Virus record (IMG/VR): IMGVR_UViG_3300042923_000658
Coordinates: 1 to 21,287 of that record
Reading direction: 5' to 3' (one strand)
Length of the DNA: 21,287 nt
Origin: a virus
Positions 6,766 through 12,327 of the stretch are shown piece after piece. A program made the translations under genes and the position numbers. The notes under the pieces were generated by a model. That model made no database searches. It worked only from the letters and a program-made list of their open reading frames with translations, and was not told the origin of the DNA. Numbering within the stretch: position 1 is the stretch's first letter; every line of letters begins with the position of its first letter.

Positions 6766-6831
6766 TTATCCCAGGTGCCTCCGACATTCCGCCTGCACGC
6801 CACAGCGGTCGCAACGTCTGGATGTGTCCAT
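6766..6831 (-). CDS. 21-residue CxxC peptide, truncated relative of the 5776-5946 protein
   Basis: MDTSRRCDRCGVQAECRRHL plus one Gly before a TAA stop. The first 13 residues match the 5776-5946 protein except for one substitution and a missing Val. AGGCGG lies seven bases before the ATG. It may be a functional short peptide or the remains of a duplicated gene cut short before the second zinc half-site. Confidence 0.45.
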   Translation of the reverse strand: MDTSRRCDRCGVQAECRRHLG

Positions 6832-6841
6832 GAGCCACCGC

Positions 6842-7063
6842 CTACCAGTCGGGTTCCCACTCGCCCTGAGCCACAGCCCGCACCCACGTATACGGGCGGG
6901 CAAACCGTGGCGGGAAACACATGGCACATTCGGGGATCGCGTTCCGGGTGATCGCGATGTTCGCTTCGTCAACGTAGTAGCGGGTGTCGGTGGGGCAGAT
7001 GTCGGCCCCGCATTTCCCGCACCGCCTGTCGGGCTTGTTCCCACAGATCCAACACGTCGCCAT
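6842..7063 (-). CDS. 73-residue multi-CxxC zinc protein
   Basis: MATCWICGNKPDRRCGKCGA: C4-x2-C7, C15-x2-C18, C23, then C46-x2-C49, enough for two zinc sites of a treble-clef or RING-like arrangement. The C-terminus is Trp/Arg-rich. Ribosome site is weak (GGGCGG). It is preceded by a perfect 16-base inverted repeat that could control it. Function unknown. Confidence 0.75.
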   Translation of the reverse strand: MATCWICGNKPDRRCGKCGADICPTDTRYYVDEANIAITRNAIPECAMCFPPRFARPYTWVRAVAQGEWEPDW

Positions 7064-7089
7064 GACGCACCGCCCTTACGCGGTAGGGG

Positions 7090-7134
7090 TGAGGGCGGCG
7101 TAACAACCTTGTGGGTTTTGTTACGCCGCCCTCA
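7090..7134. repeat. Perfect 16-17 bp inverted repeat upstream of a zinc-protein gene
   Basis: Arms 7091-7106 and 7118-7133 are exactly complementary; 7090 and 7134 add a T-A pair; the loop is 11 bases. It lies 27 bases upstream of ATG 7063. There is no U-run on either side, so it is not an ordinary terminator. It could be an RNA element or an operator. The remainder of the gap 7064-7227 shows nothing recognisable. Confidence 0.7.
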
Positions 7135-7227
7135 GTAAGATCCGATCCGCCGCCCTCGTCCCCGCGTGATCTAGAGATAAGGCTCAAGGCCCAGTGAGAT
7201 GCGTTTCGGGGGTTTGGCGGATGGAAG

Positions 7228-7377
7228 TTAGTTGCCCATCACTACGTTGAGGCGGACCTTGAGGAATGTCTCGTCCTCGAGCCCATAGACGGACACGAGA
7301 CCAGCGGCCACCTTGACCCACTCGTCGACGCTGAGCGTCATGTTGACGAGCTCGTCAGGCGGAAGAGAACTGGACAT
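7228..7377 (-). CDS. 49-residue protein of unknown function
   Basis: ATG at 7377 overlaps the exonuclease stop by one base (TAATG), with AGGGG upstream. Sequence MSSSLPPDELVNMTLSVDEW then a WVKVAAGLVSVYGLED helix and a beta-like end. No motif recognised. Tight coupling to the exonuclease gene suggests it is made with it. Confidence 0.6.
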   Translation of the reverse strand: MSSSLPPDELVNMTLSVDEWVKVAAGLVSVYGLEDETFLKVRLNVVMGN

Positions 7378-8207
7378 TAGACGCCCCTAACCATGGACAT
7401 GCGTTCCGGTTCGATGGACAAACGCCCATGCCACCCACACCGGGGGCAGCGCATCATCGAATAGCTGAACACATCAGCCACGAACCGCTTAGCGATCGGC
7501 TTCGTCTCCGAACCACACGCCCGGCACGTGTCAAGGCGGGACTGCCCGTCAACGAACAACGCCGGATGATTCTTGATATGCGGCCGGAGGGCGTCGTAGA
7601 GGCCCTGTGTGGCGATCACGTCACCCGCACAGTACTCAGTGAGCCGCTCCCGGTCCGCCACCGACCCAGCGACCGCCCGGTTCATCGCCTCACGGTCGTA
7701 AGCGTCAGTCTTCGCCGGGATACCCAGGATCTCGCACAGCGCGTTCAACGACTTGAACTGCACCCCTGTCCGGAACTGGCGGGCCACCTTCAACGTGTCG
7801 ACGGTTTTGAACGGGGGCAGCGGGGGAAGGTTCGGGCGGTGCTTATGCCCAATCTTCGGGAAGTAGAAATCACCCTTGAGCCACGGCACATCAGCACCGT
7901 CAAGGTTGTGTCCGACGATGATGTCCGCCATGCCCATGATCGAGTGAACTTCGCGGAGGAAGACGCCACGCCCACCCTTGTCCCACTCAGCCAGCCGGAT
8001 CACGTCAGGCGAGTCATACCATTTCGCGCAGACGATCGTGGTCCGCGGTTCCCGAATCACAGTCTCGTGATGGATGTACCGGTTCTTCAGGTCTCCCCGG
8101 TCCCACCACTGCTGCTCCGAGATACCGGACACGCGTTCAACATCGAGGATGAGGATACGGTTACGGACTGCCGGGTTCAGTTCGGCGCCCGCCTGCCTCA
8201 GCGGCAT
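7377..8207 (-). CDS. DnaQ-like (DEDDy) 3'-5' exonuclease with C-terminal zinc ribbon
   Basis: 276 residues. Exo I is D22-V-E24 in ILILDVE, Exo II is N101...D106 in GHNLDGADVP, Exo III is Y192-C-A-G-D196, the order and spacing of a DEDDy 3'-5' exonuclease like those in family A/B DNA polymerases and RNase H-like phage nucleases. There is no polymerase domain. The C-terminus adds C228-x2-C231 and C254-x2-C257, a zinc ribbon that may bind DNA or a partner. I chose ATG 8207, about nine bases after GAGGT; a GTG at 8213 is too close to that site. Likely a proofreading or processing role in phage replication. Confidence 0.85.
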   Translation of the reverse strand: MPLRQAGAELNPAVRNRILILDVERVSGISEQQWWDRGDLKNRYIHHETVIREPRTTIVCAKWYDSPDVIRLAEWDKGGRGVFLREVHSIMGMADIIVGHNLDGADVPWLKGDFYFPKIGHKHRPNLPPLPPFKTVDTLKVARQFRTGVQFKSLNALCEILGIPAKTDAYDREAMNRAVAGSVADRERLTEYCAGDVIATQGLYDALRPHIKNHPALFVDGQSRLDTCRACGSETKPIAKRFVADVFSYSMMRCPRCGWHGRLSIEPERMSMVRGV

Positions 8208-8428
8208 GAGCACTTACCTCGCATGTGGCGGCGGACCTTGTCGTCCGACACGTCATGCCCGTCAGCACGGAACACGTCAGCAATGAACGAACCCGTCCGC
8301 CCTTCCGCGATCATCTCGTCAAAATACTTGCGGTCATCCTCGGGAAGCATCTTCAGGATTGTCCCGAAACCACACTTGGGTCCGGGCTTCAACGCTTCAA
8401 CGGTTTCGGCTGCTGTCTTGAGTGCCAC
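8198..8428 (-). CDS. Small HTH-like protein upstream of the exonuclease
   Basis: 76 residues, GTG start at 8428 after GGGGGTAACC. C19, then LPEDDRKYFDEMIAEGRTGS, then a helical region FIADVFRADGHDVSDDKVRR ending HMRGKCSC. The pattern of a helical body followed by a basic H-R-G-x-C-x-C end is frequent in small actinophage proteins and resembles a helix-turn-helix. It overlaps the exonuclease start by 10 bases, suggesting coupling. Role unknown. Confidence 0.65.
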   Translation of the reverse strand: MALKTAAETVEALKPGPKCGFGTILKMLPEDDRKYFDEMIAEGRTGSFIADVFRADGHDVSDDKVRRHMRGKCSCR

Positions 8429-8631
8429 GGTTACCCCCGTGATTGGGCTCCCCCGACGCAGGGGAAGCGACGGAAAGAAGGGGACGGCCCGCCAACGGCT
8501 TTACCCGGCTCGGGCCTGTGTGGAGCTCGCGCAATGTGCGGTCTTGGCTCACTGTTGTGCCGGCGCGCTCCTGGGCGTGCCATCCTGCAACCCGGTTATG
8601 CCGCAAGAGTCAGCGACTACCGGGGAGGCGT
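8429..8631 (-). other. Non-coding leader between terminator and HTH-like gene
   Basis: About 200 bases with no convincing gene. A GGCCCG/CGGGCC inverted repeat spans 8486-8516. A 50-codon frame (8431-8583, minus) lacks GC bias at third positions and has no ribosome site, so I reject it. With 8632-8745 it forms the 317-base gap between two genes. It could be a 5' leader. Confidence 0.5.
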
Positions 8632-8669
8632 AAAGAAAATCCCCATCAGGCCCGGAGGACGATGGGGAA
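8632..8669 (-). terminator. Rho-independent terminator
   Basis: TCCCCATC (8661-8668 read on minus) pairs perfectly with GATGGGGA (8640-8647), with a 13-base loop, followed on the minus strand by TTTTCTTT. This is a classical terminator for leftward transcription. It lies only about 35 bases after a promoter candidate. Confidence 0.75.
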
Positions 8670-8676
8670 CAAGGAA

Positions 8677-8693
8677 GTGAAGAAACACTTCAC
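8677..8693 (-). repeat. Hairpin between promoter candidate and terminator
   Basis: GTGAAG pairs with CTTCAC around a 5-base loop. With the following terminator it would give a short RNA of two stem-loops. Confidence 0.5.
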
Positions 8694-8706
8694 CTAGGCA
8701 AGTCAG

Positions 8707-8736
8707 ATTCTACACGATAGCTCGCGAGAATTACAA
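8707..8736 (-). promoter_or_regulatory. Candidate sigma70-type promoter
   Basis: On the minus strand TTGTAA (8731-8736) and TAGAAT (8707-8712) are separated by 18 bases, close to the consensus. The -35 overlaps a 7-base inverted repeat AATTACA/TGTAATT (8729-8746), which could be an operator. Transcription would start near 8700. Prediction by eye only. Confidence 0.4.
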
Positions 8737-8745
8737 GCCTGTAAT

Positions 8746-9384
8746 TTACGGCGTTTCGCCTGCGAGAGCGGAGACGTCGAATTCGATACCGAGCTCACGA
8801 CCCAACCCCTTCAAACCTTCCTCTCCAACCCATACGGCAGTGCAGTCGCCGGCCCTGCACACGGCAGTAACCTCCTGCCCGTACCGACGCTCGAGAACGA
8901 TCGCATCCACCGACTCCCCCGCTTCCGTCGCCGCCTTCGCAACACCGCACCGAGGGCACGGCGAGTCGCGGAGGGGGCGTTGTAGGGGCGGCTCGAGGAG
9001 GTCCCAGATTCTCCCCGCCCACACGTCCGGGTATGAGGTGAGCCGTTCCCACACGGGCGTATCGAGCGCCCCGGACGTGTGGAGGGTGTTCGCGGTGTCA
9101 ACGAACAGGATCAGGTCATCCCGTGTCGTCCCGGCACTGGCCGTGTTCCATTCGTGCAGCCATGCCCGGGTGACGTCCTGAATGTGCGTCAGCAGGTCCA
9201 ACGCTTTCACGTCGATAACGTTGCGGGTGGACGGGAGCCCGCCACCGCCGCGCGAGTTGTTCGACGGTCGCACCAGATCGTTGAGTTCCTCGATCAGTGG
9301 CCGGAATGTCTGCACGTGGGGTTCCCCGGCGACGTCGACCTCCAGGTTCCAGTAGTACACCAGACGGTCGAAACCATCACTCAT
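8746..9384 (-). CDS. 212-residue zinc-containing protein (DUF7341-like)
   Basis: Begins MSDGFDRLVYYWNLEVDVAG. The layout, an N-terminal helical region with a Leu-Leu-THIQDVTRAWLHEW segment at about 64-79, a WAGRIWDLLEPP segment at about 122-133, then C143-x2-C146 and C176-x4-C181, matches a family common in actinophages and annotated DUF7341; the function is unknown. ATG 9384 lies eight bases after GAGGGGA and overlaps the previous gene by 8 bases. The frame is open to 9447 but without a better site. Confidence 0.72.
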   Translation of the reverse strand: MSDGFDRLVYYWNLEVDVAGEPHVQTFRPLIEELNDLVRPSNNSRGGGGLPSTRNVIDVKALDLLTHIQDVTRAWLHEWNTASAGTTRDDLILFVDTANTLHTSGALDTPVWERLTSYPDVWAGRIWDLLEPPLQRPLRDSPCPRCGVAKAATEAGESVDAIVLERRYGQEVTAVCRAGDCTAVWVGEEGLKGLGRELGIEFDVSALAGETP

Positions 9385-9631
9385 CGTTCGTCCCCTCGGT
9401 TCTGTCCCACATGTTCTGCGCCACCCAGCCCAGCATCTCGGCGGCACGCGAAAGATGCTCCTGTAGTTGGTCGTCGTACTCGAACGCCTGCATCTTCACG
9501 ACTGCTCGCTCGAGTCGGTTGATCGCCATGACGATCAGGTCCGAGTCCGCGACCTGCGGCGGTTCGGGCGTAGTCATGCGCCGCAGCCCTTCGAGGGACC
9601 GTTGGCGAGCTTGCTCCTTCCAGTCGCTCAT
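9377..9631 (-). CDS. 84-residue helical protein of unknown function
   Basis: MSDWKEQARQRSLEGLRRMT then a Pro-rich linker and a long helical part with MAINRLERAVVKMQAFEYDD, likely a coiled coil or helical hairpin. No catalytic motif. ATG 9631 has GAGGA about five bases upstream. It overlaps the following DUF7341-like gene by 8 bases and may work with it. Confidence 0.7.
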   Translation of the reverse strand: MSDWKEQARQRSLEGLRRMTTPEPPQVADSDLIVMAINRLERAVVKMQAFEYDDQLQEHLSRAAEMLGWVAQNMWDRTEGTNDE

Positions 9632-9652
9632 CGTCCTCGCCCTTCGTTCTGT

Positions 9653-9952
9653 TCACCCGACACTAGAAACCCCCTCGAAAGTCCAACCCATCGACCGGCG
9701 CACATCCTCGAGCCCCGTAAGCCGGTCGAACTCGTCACGATCCAGCTCGCGCACAGCCACCACCTCTGACCACTGGCCCCGGTCCCCCGTCGACTGCCCG
9801 AGCTCGGCGTAAAGCATCGCGGGGCGCTCGTCCAACCGAACGAACGCCCCACGTCGGGTGCCCTGCACATAGTCGATGAGGACCACCGTTCCCCGTTCTC
9901 CGCCGAGGTATCCGATGGTCCCTTTGACCTCCGTGTACAGTCGGTCAACCAC
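9653..9952 (-). CDS. 99-residue protein of unknown function
   Basis: GTG start at 9952 with GGAGG four bases upstream, overlapping the stop of the 57-residue gene. It begins VVDRLYTEVKGTIGYLGGER and continues with beta-strand-like segments (GTVVLIDYVQGTRRGAFVRL), which suggests a small beta-barrel, then a helical acidic part. The frame is open to 10027 but that extension overlaps the upstream gene. No family recognised. Confidence 0.6.
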   Translation of the reverse strand: MVDRLYTEVKGTIGYLGGERGTVVLIDYVQGTRRGAFVRLDERPAMLYAELGQSTGDRGQWSEVVAVRELDRDEFDRLTGLEDVRRSMGWTFEGVSSVG

Positions 9953-10118
9953 CGGTCCTCCCAGCGTTGCCGGCCCGACCTGGGCAGTTCGGGTTGGTGA
10001 CGCCCCACGGTGTGCGGCATCGTCCACAGGAGTGGGGGCGGGGTTCGGGTTCCGGGTTCAGCACGGCATCCAACCACTTCTGCTCCCGCCTCGACGGGTG
10101 CCTATAGTCCTTACTCAC
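9945..10118 (-). CDS. 57-residue zinc-knuckle protein
   Basis: GTG start at 10118 with GGAGG at ideal distance. VSKDYRHPSRREQKWLDAVL is followed by a Pro/Glu-rich linker and C31-x2-C34, C45, giving a possible partial zinc site. It lies directly after SSB. Function unknown; small basic composition would suit nucleic-acid or partner binding. Confidence 0.6.
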   Translation of the reverse strand: MSKDYRHPSRREQKWLDAVLNPEPEPRPHSCGRCRTPWGVTNPNCPGRAGNAGRTGG

Positions 10119-10134
10119 GGTCGCCTCCGGGCTT

Positions 10135-10590
10135 TCAGAAGGGCGTCTGGGAGTCGTCCCCGAACGTGCCGGGGCTCGTCCAGGAATCAGCCGGTTCCGC
10201 CGCGCGCTGAGGAGCGGTATTTCCCGAACCAGCAGCACGAGTAACCTGAGCCGTCGCACGCTTCAGCGAAGGGCCGATCTCGTCCACATCAAGCTCGATC
10301 GTGGAACGCTTCTCCCCAGCCTGCGTCTCGTAGGAACGCTGCTTGAGGCGCCCCGTCGCGATAACCCGGTCACCCTTGCGGAGCGACCCGGCGATGTTCT
10401 CAGCCATGTCTCGCCATGCGGACGCGCGAAGGAACGTGGTGTCGCCGTCCTCCCATTCCTGGGTCTGCTTGTTGAAGCGGCGGCTGCTGGCGGCGATGGT
10501 GAAGTCCACTACTGCGCGGCCCTGCTGGGTCCACCGGATTTCCGGGTCGGCGGTGATGTTGCCGGCGATCGTGACGTTGGTCAGTTCCAT
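10135..10590 (-). CDS. ssb: Single-stranded DNA-binding protein
   Basis: 151 residues. The OB-fold N-terminus MELTNVTIAGNITADPEIRW is followed by GRAVVDFTIAASSRRF, FLRASAWRDMAENIA and GDRVIATGRLKQRSYET, all classical SSB blocks. A disordered Ala/Ser/Pro linker leads to an acidic tip ending DDSQTPF, which normally recruits replication and repair proteins. It protects single-stranded DNA during phage replication and recombination. ATG 10590 overlaps the RusA stop by one base (TGATG). An in-frame ATG at 10605 is less likely because it lies inside rusA without a ribosome site. Confidence 0.95.
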   Translation of the reverse strand: MELTNVTIAGNITADPEIRWTQQGRAVVDFTIAASSRRFNKQTQEWEDGDTTFLRASAWRDMAENIAGSLRKGDRVIATGRLKQRSYETQAGEKRSTIELDVDEIGPSLKRATAQVTRAAGSGNTAPQRAAEPADSWTSPGTFGDDSQTPF

Positions 10591-10997
10591 CAGTTGTTGC
10601 TCCATTCGGTTACGTCGATTCCGACGCCGGTAGGGTCGCCGGGGGTTGGGTAGCGTTTCGTGATATGCAGCTCGACGACGCGCGCGTCATCGGCCAACAG
10701 GCCCCCATCGGTGAGGCCGTCAAGAATCGCGCGGGTCAGCTTGTCGATATCCGGTTTCACCGCGGGGACGGGCCAGCGGGGTTTCTGCGGCCTCGGGAGG
10801 ACAAACGAAAGGGTCACGGTGACTGGACAGTCGAACGTGACCCCTAGGTCTGCGTGGGTGGCTACTACGTGCCGCCAGGGTTTCAGTCGGGCGGCGTTAG
10901 CGTCCCTCAACCATGCGCGCCCTTTCGCTTGCGATACGGTCTTGGACCCTTGCGGGATGGGGACACCCTCGATGAAGAACGAAACCGTGTCAGACAT
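10590..10997 (-). CDS. rusA: RusA-like Holliday junction resolvase
   Basis: 135 residues. FFIEGVPIPQGSKTV at the start and KPDIDKLTRAILDGL at 81-95 followed by LADDARVVEL are diagnostic for RusA, a dimeric endonuclease that resolves four-way DNA junctions. D83, D85 and D104 correspond to the three catalytic aspartates. In phages it clears branches before packaging. The start overlaps the stop of the 50-residue gene upstream, and the stop overlaps the ssb start, so the three genes are coupled. Confidence 0.93.
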   Translation of the reverse strand: MSDTVSFFIEGVPIPQGSKTVSQAKGRAWLRDANAARLKPWRHVVATHADLGVTFDCPVTVTLSFVLPRPQKPRWPVPAVKPDIDKLTRAILDGLTDGGLLADDARVVELHITKRYPTPGDPTGVGIDVTEWSNN

Positions 10998-11142
10998 GGT
11001 TGCTCGTTTCTGTTCCGTGGCCTGTTGCGTGGAGATGTTCTAGGAGTTCCCATAGGCCGGGAGGGTTACCGTGCAAACCGTGAACCGTCCCGGCCGAGGT
11101 GAATGGGGTTTGGCAGGTGGGACACGGAAAAGGACCGTTCAC
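10990..11142 (-). CDS. 50-residue zinc-finger microprotein
   Basis: GTG start at 11142 overlaps the upstream stop (GTGA). VNGPFPCPTCQTPFTSAGTV then H21 and H24: C7-x2-C10...H21-x2-H24 looks like a small C2H2-type finger. A His-rich second half follows (LLEHLHATGHG). It overlaps the rusA start by 8 bases. Function unknown. Confidence 0.65.
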   Translation of the reverse strand: MNGPFPCPTCQTPFTSAGTVHGLHGNPPGLWELLEHLHATGHGTETSNHV

Positions 11143-11717
11143 CCGGCATCAATGGGGTCGTCGCTGATCGCGTCCCAGTACGCCTGTTCCTCGGCTTCAC
11201 TCAGTGGAGGATCAAACGTGGCCGGGGTGATCGGCCCCTGTCGGCGGAAACCAGCAGCGAGCACCGCATCAGCCAGGTACTCGGACAGGGACGGGCGATG
11301 CTGGTCGGTTCCGGCAGACAACCACCCGTCGTTGATCCACGCGAAGAAGGCGAGGGTGAGCGCCTCGCGCTCGTCGTCGGTGGGTGGGGTGGGCTTCATC
11401 CGGTGCACGGTGCCGTCGAGGTCGACCGCGACGACCACGCCCTCATCCGTCTCGTATGGGATCGTCGGCACGGTCAGGCGCTCCATGATGCGGCGGTATC
11501 GCTGGAGGAACACCGGCATCGCCTTCTCGCCGTTGCGCTCGAACGTGTCCACCAGCCCTCGCGCCGACTCGATGACCTCGGTCAGGCGCTCGTGCTCGGC
11601 GGCGAAGATGGTCGCCAGCGTCAGGTTCGGCGGCAGGCTGTACGGCTCGGGGAACAAATGCCGGTAGTCGGCTACTGCCGTCGCGAGTTCCGCGCGGGCG
11701 TCTTCGATAGCGGTCAT
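11139..11717 (-). CDS. 192-residue protein of unknown function
   Basis: MTAIEDARAELATAVADYRH begins a helical N-terminal half with several heptad-like stretches up to about residue 80, then a beta-like segment (DEGVVVAVDLDGTVHRMKP, residues about 91-109) and an acidic C-terminus (AISDDPIDAG). I recognise no domain. ATG 11717 overlaps the whiB stop by one base (TGATG), so it is co-translated with the regulator. The frame runs upstream to 11819 inside whiB. Confidence 0.7.
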   Translation of the reverse strand: MTAIEDARAELATAVADYRHLFPEPYSLPPNLTLATIFAAEHERLTEVIESARGLVDTFERNGEKAMPVFLQRYRRIMERLTVPTIPYETDEGVVVAVDLDGTVHRMKPTPPTDDEREALTLAFFAWINDGWLSAGTDQHRPSLSEYLADAVLAAGFRRQGPITPATFDPPLSEAEEQAYWDAISDDPIDAG

Positions 11718-11956
11718 CACGCAACCTCCCGAACTTGCTTGCGAGCGCGGCGACGGTTCACCGCAGTCAACCCACCCCTCACGGAGAACGTGTCCCAGGT
11801 GGGTGCGTCCGCCAGGCACTCACGCTGCACCGGGCACGTCGCACAGATCCGTTTCGCTTTCTCCTGCGGACGCCACCCATTGAGCTCGTCCGGGAAGAAA
11901 AGCTCCGGGTCGACGGTTGCGCACGCGGCGCGTTCTCTCCAACGCGGGTCGGTCAT
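11717..11956 (-). CDS. whiB: WhiB-family iron-sulfur transcription regulator
   Basis: 79 residues. C12, then C38-x2-C41-x5-C47 (CATCPVQREC) is the four-cysteine 4Fe-4S ligand set of Wbl proteins, preceded by the usual DPELFFPDE. The family binds the primary sigma factor and alters promoter use, or senses redox; phage copies such as TM4 WhiB can repress the host gene. The usual G-V/I-W-G-G loop reads S-V-R-G-G here (58-62), so the Trp is replaced by Arg. A basic tail (NRRRARKQVR) follows. ATG 11956 has AAGGA six bases upstream and overlaps the preceding stop. Confidence 0.92.
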   Translation of the reverse strand: MTDPRWRERAACATVDPELFFPDELNGWRPQEKAKRICATCPVQRECLADAPTWDTFSVRGGLTAVNRRRARKQVREVA

Positions 11957-12264
11957 TCTGTTCCTTCTCGGTGTGTCTTGAATTCGTCGTCCCATGCGGC
12001 CCGGTCGAACCTGTTCGGTGGCATCCCGTAAGCGCGGCGCACCTCAGCGACGAACGCCTTGCGGACGTTGAGTCGTTCGGCAATTACCGCGTCCGGGAGG
12101 CCGGCTTTCACGAGTCCGGGGATGCGGTCTCGTGCGGGGATTTCTCGGGGGATGAGGGTGAGGATGGTTCGGGCGATGAGTTCGTTGACTTTGACGGCTT
12201 GTTTGTCGGCTATGTCGACGAGCGCGGCCCAGTGTTTGTCTGGGAGGTTGAGGACCACTCGCAT
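11953..12264 (-). CDS. DNA-binding protein with RHH-like start and HTH-like end
   Basis: 103 residues. MRVVLNLPDKHWAALVDIAD followed by AVKVNELIARTIL resembles a ribbon-helix-helix (Arc/CopG) unit. Residues about 60-95 (LVKAGLPDAVIAERLNVRKA and following) look like a helix-turn-helix. ATG 12264 has GGAGACCCC upstream and is the first gene after the strong terminator at 12290-12325. It overlaps whiB by ATGA. A regulator made together with WhiB is plausible. Confidence 0.7.
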   Translation of the reverse strand: MRVVLNLPDKHWAALVDIADKQAVKVNELIARTILTLIPREIPARDRIPGLVKAGLPDAVIAERLNVRKAFVAEVRRAYGMPPNRFDRAAWDDEFKTHREGTE

Positions 12265-12282
12265 GGGGTCTCCGTTAAAGGG

Positions 12283-12325
12283 GGTAGAAGAAACGGCCCC
12301 CACCATGGATGGTGAGGACCGTTTC
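12283..12325 (-). terminator. Strong terminator after the methyltransferase gene
   Basis: The arms 12309-12325 and 12290-12306 can form 17 base pairs, two of them G-U, with a very short loop, followed on the minus strand by TTCTTCTACC. It starts three bases after the methyltransferase stop. Only about 20 bases separate it from the next gene, so downstream genes need readthrough or antitermination, or a promoter inside the methyltransferase gene. Confidence 0.75.
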
Positions 12326-12327
12326 GG

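Noticed and set aside
8431-8583. 50-codon frame on the minus strand in the leader of the HTH-like gene
   Set aside because: No GC bias at third codon positions, Pro/Arg-rich, and ATG has no ribosome site at suitable distance.
7428-8633. 401-codon open frame on the plus strand
   Set aside because: Antisense to the exonuclease, whose catalytic motifs are clear; composition is that of a shadow frame.
9628-10077. 149-codon minus-strand frame overlapping the 9653-9952 gene
   Set aside because: Trp/Ser/Arg-rich shadow; the alternative frames at 9653-9952 and 9945-10118 have GGAGG sites and coupled starts.
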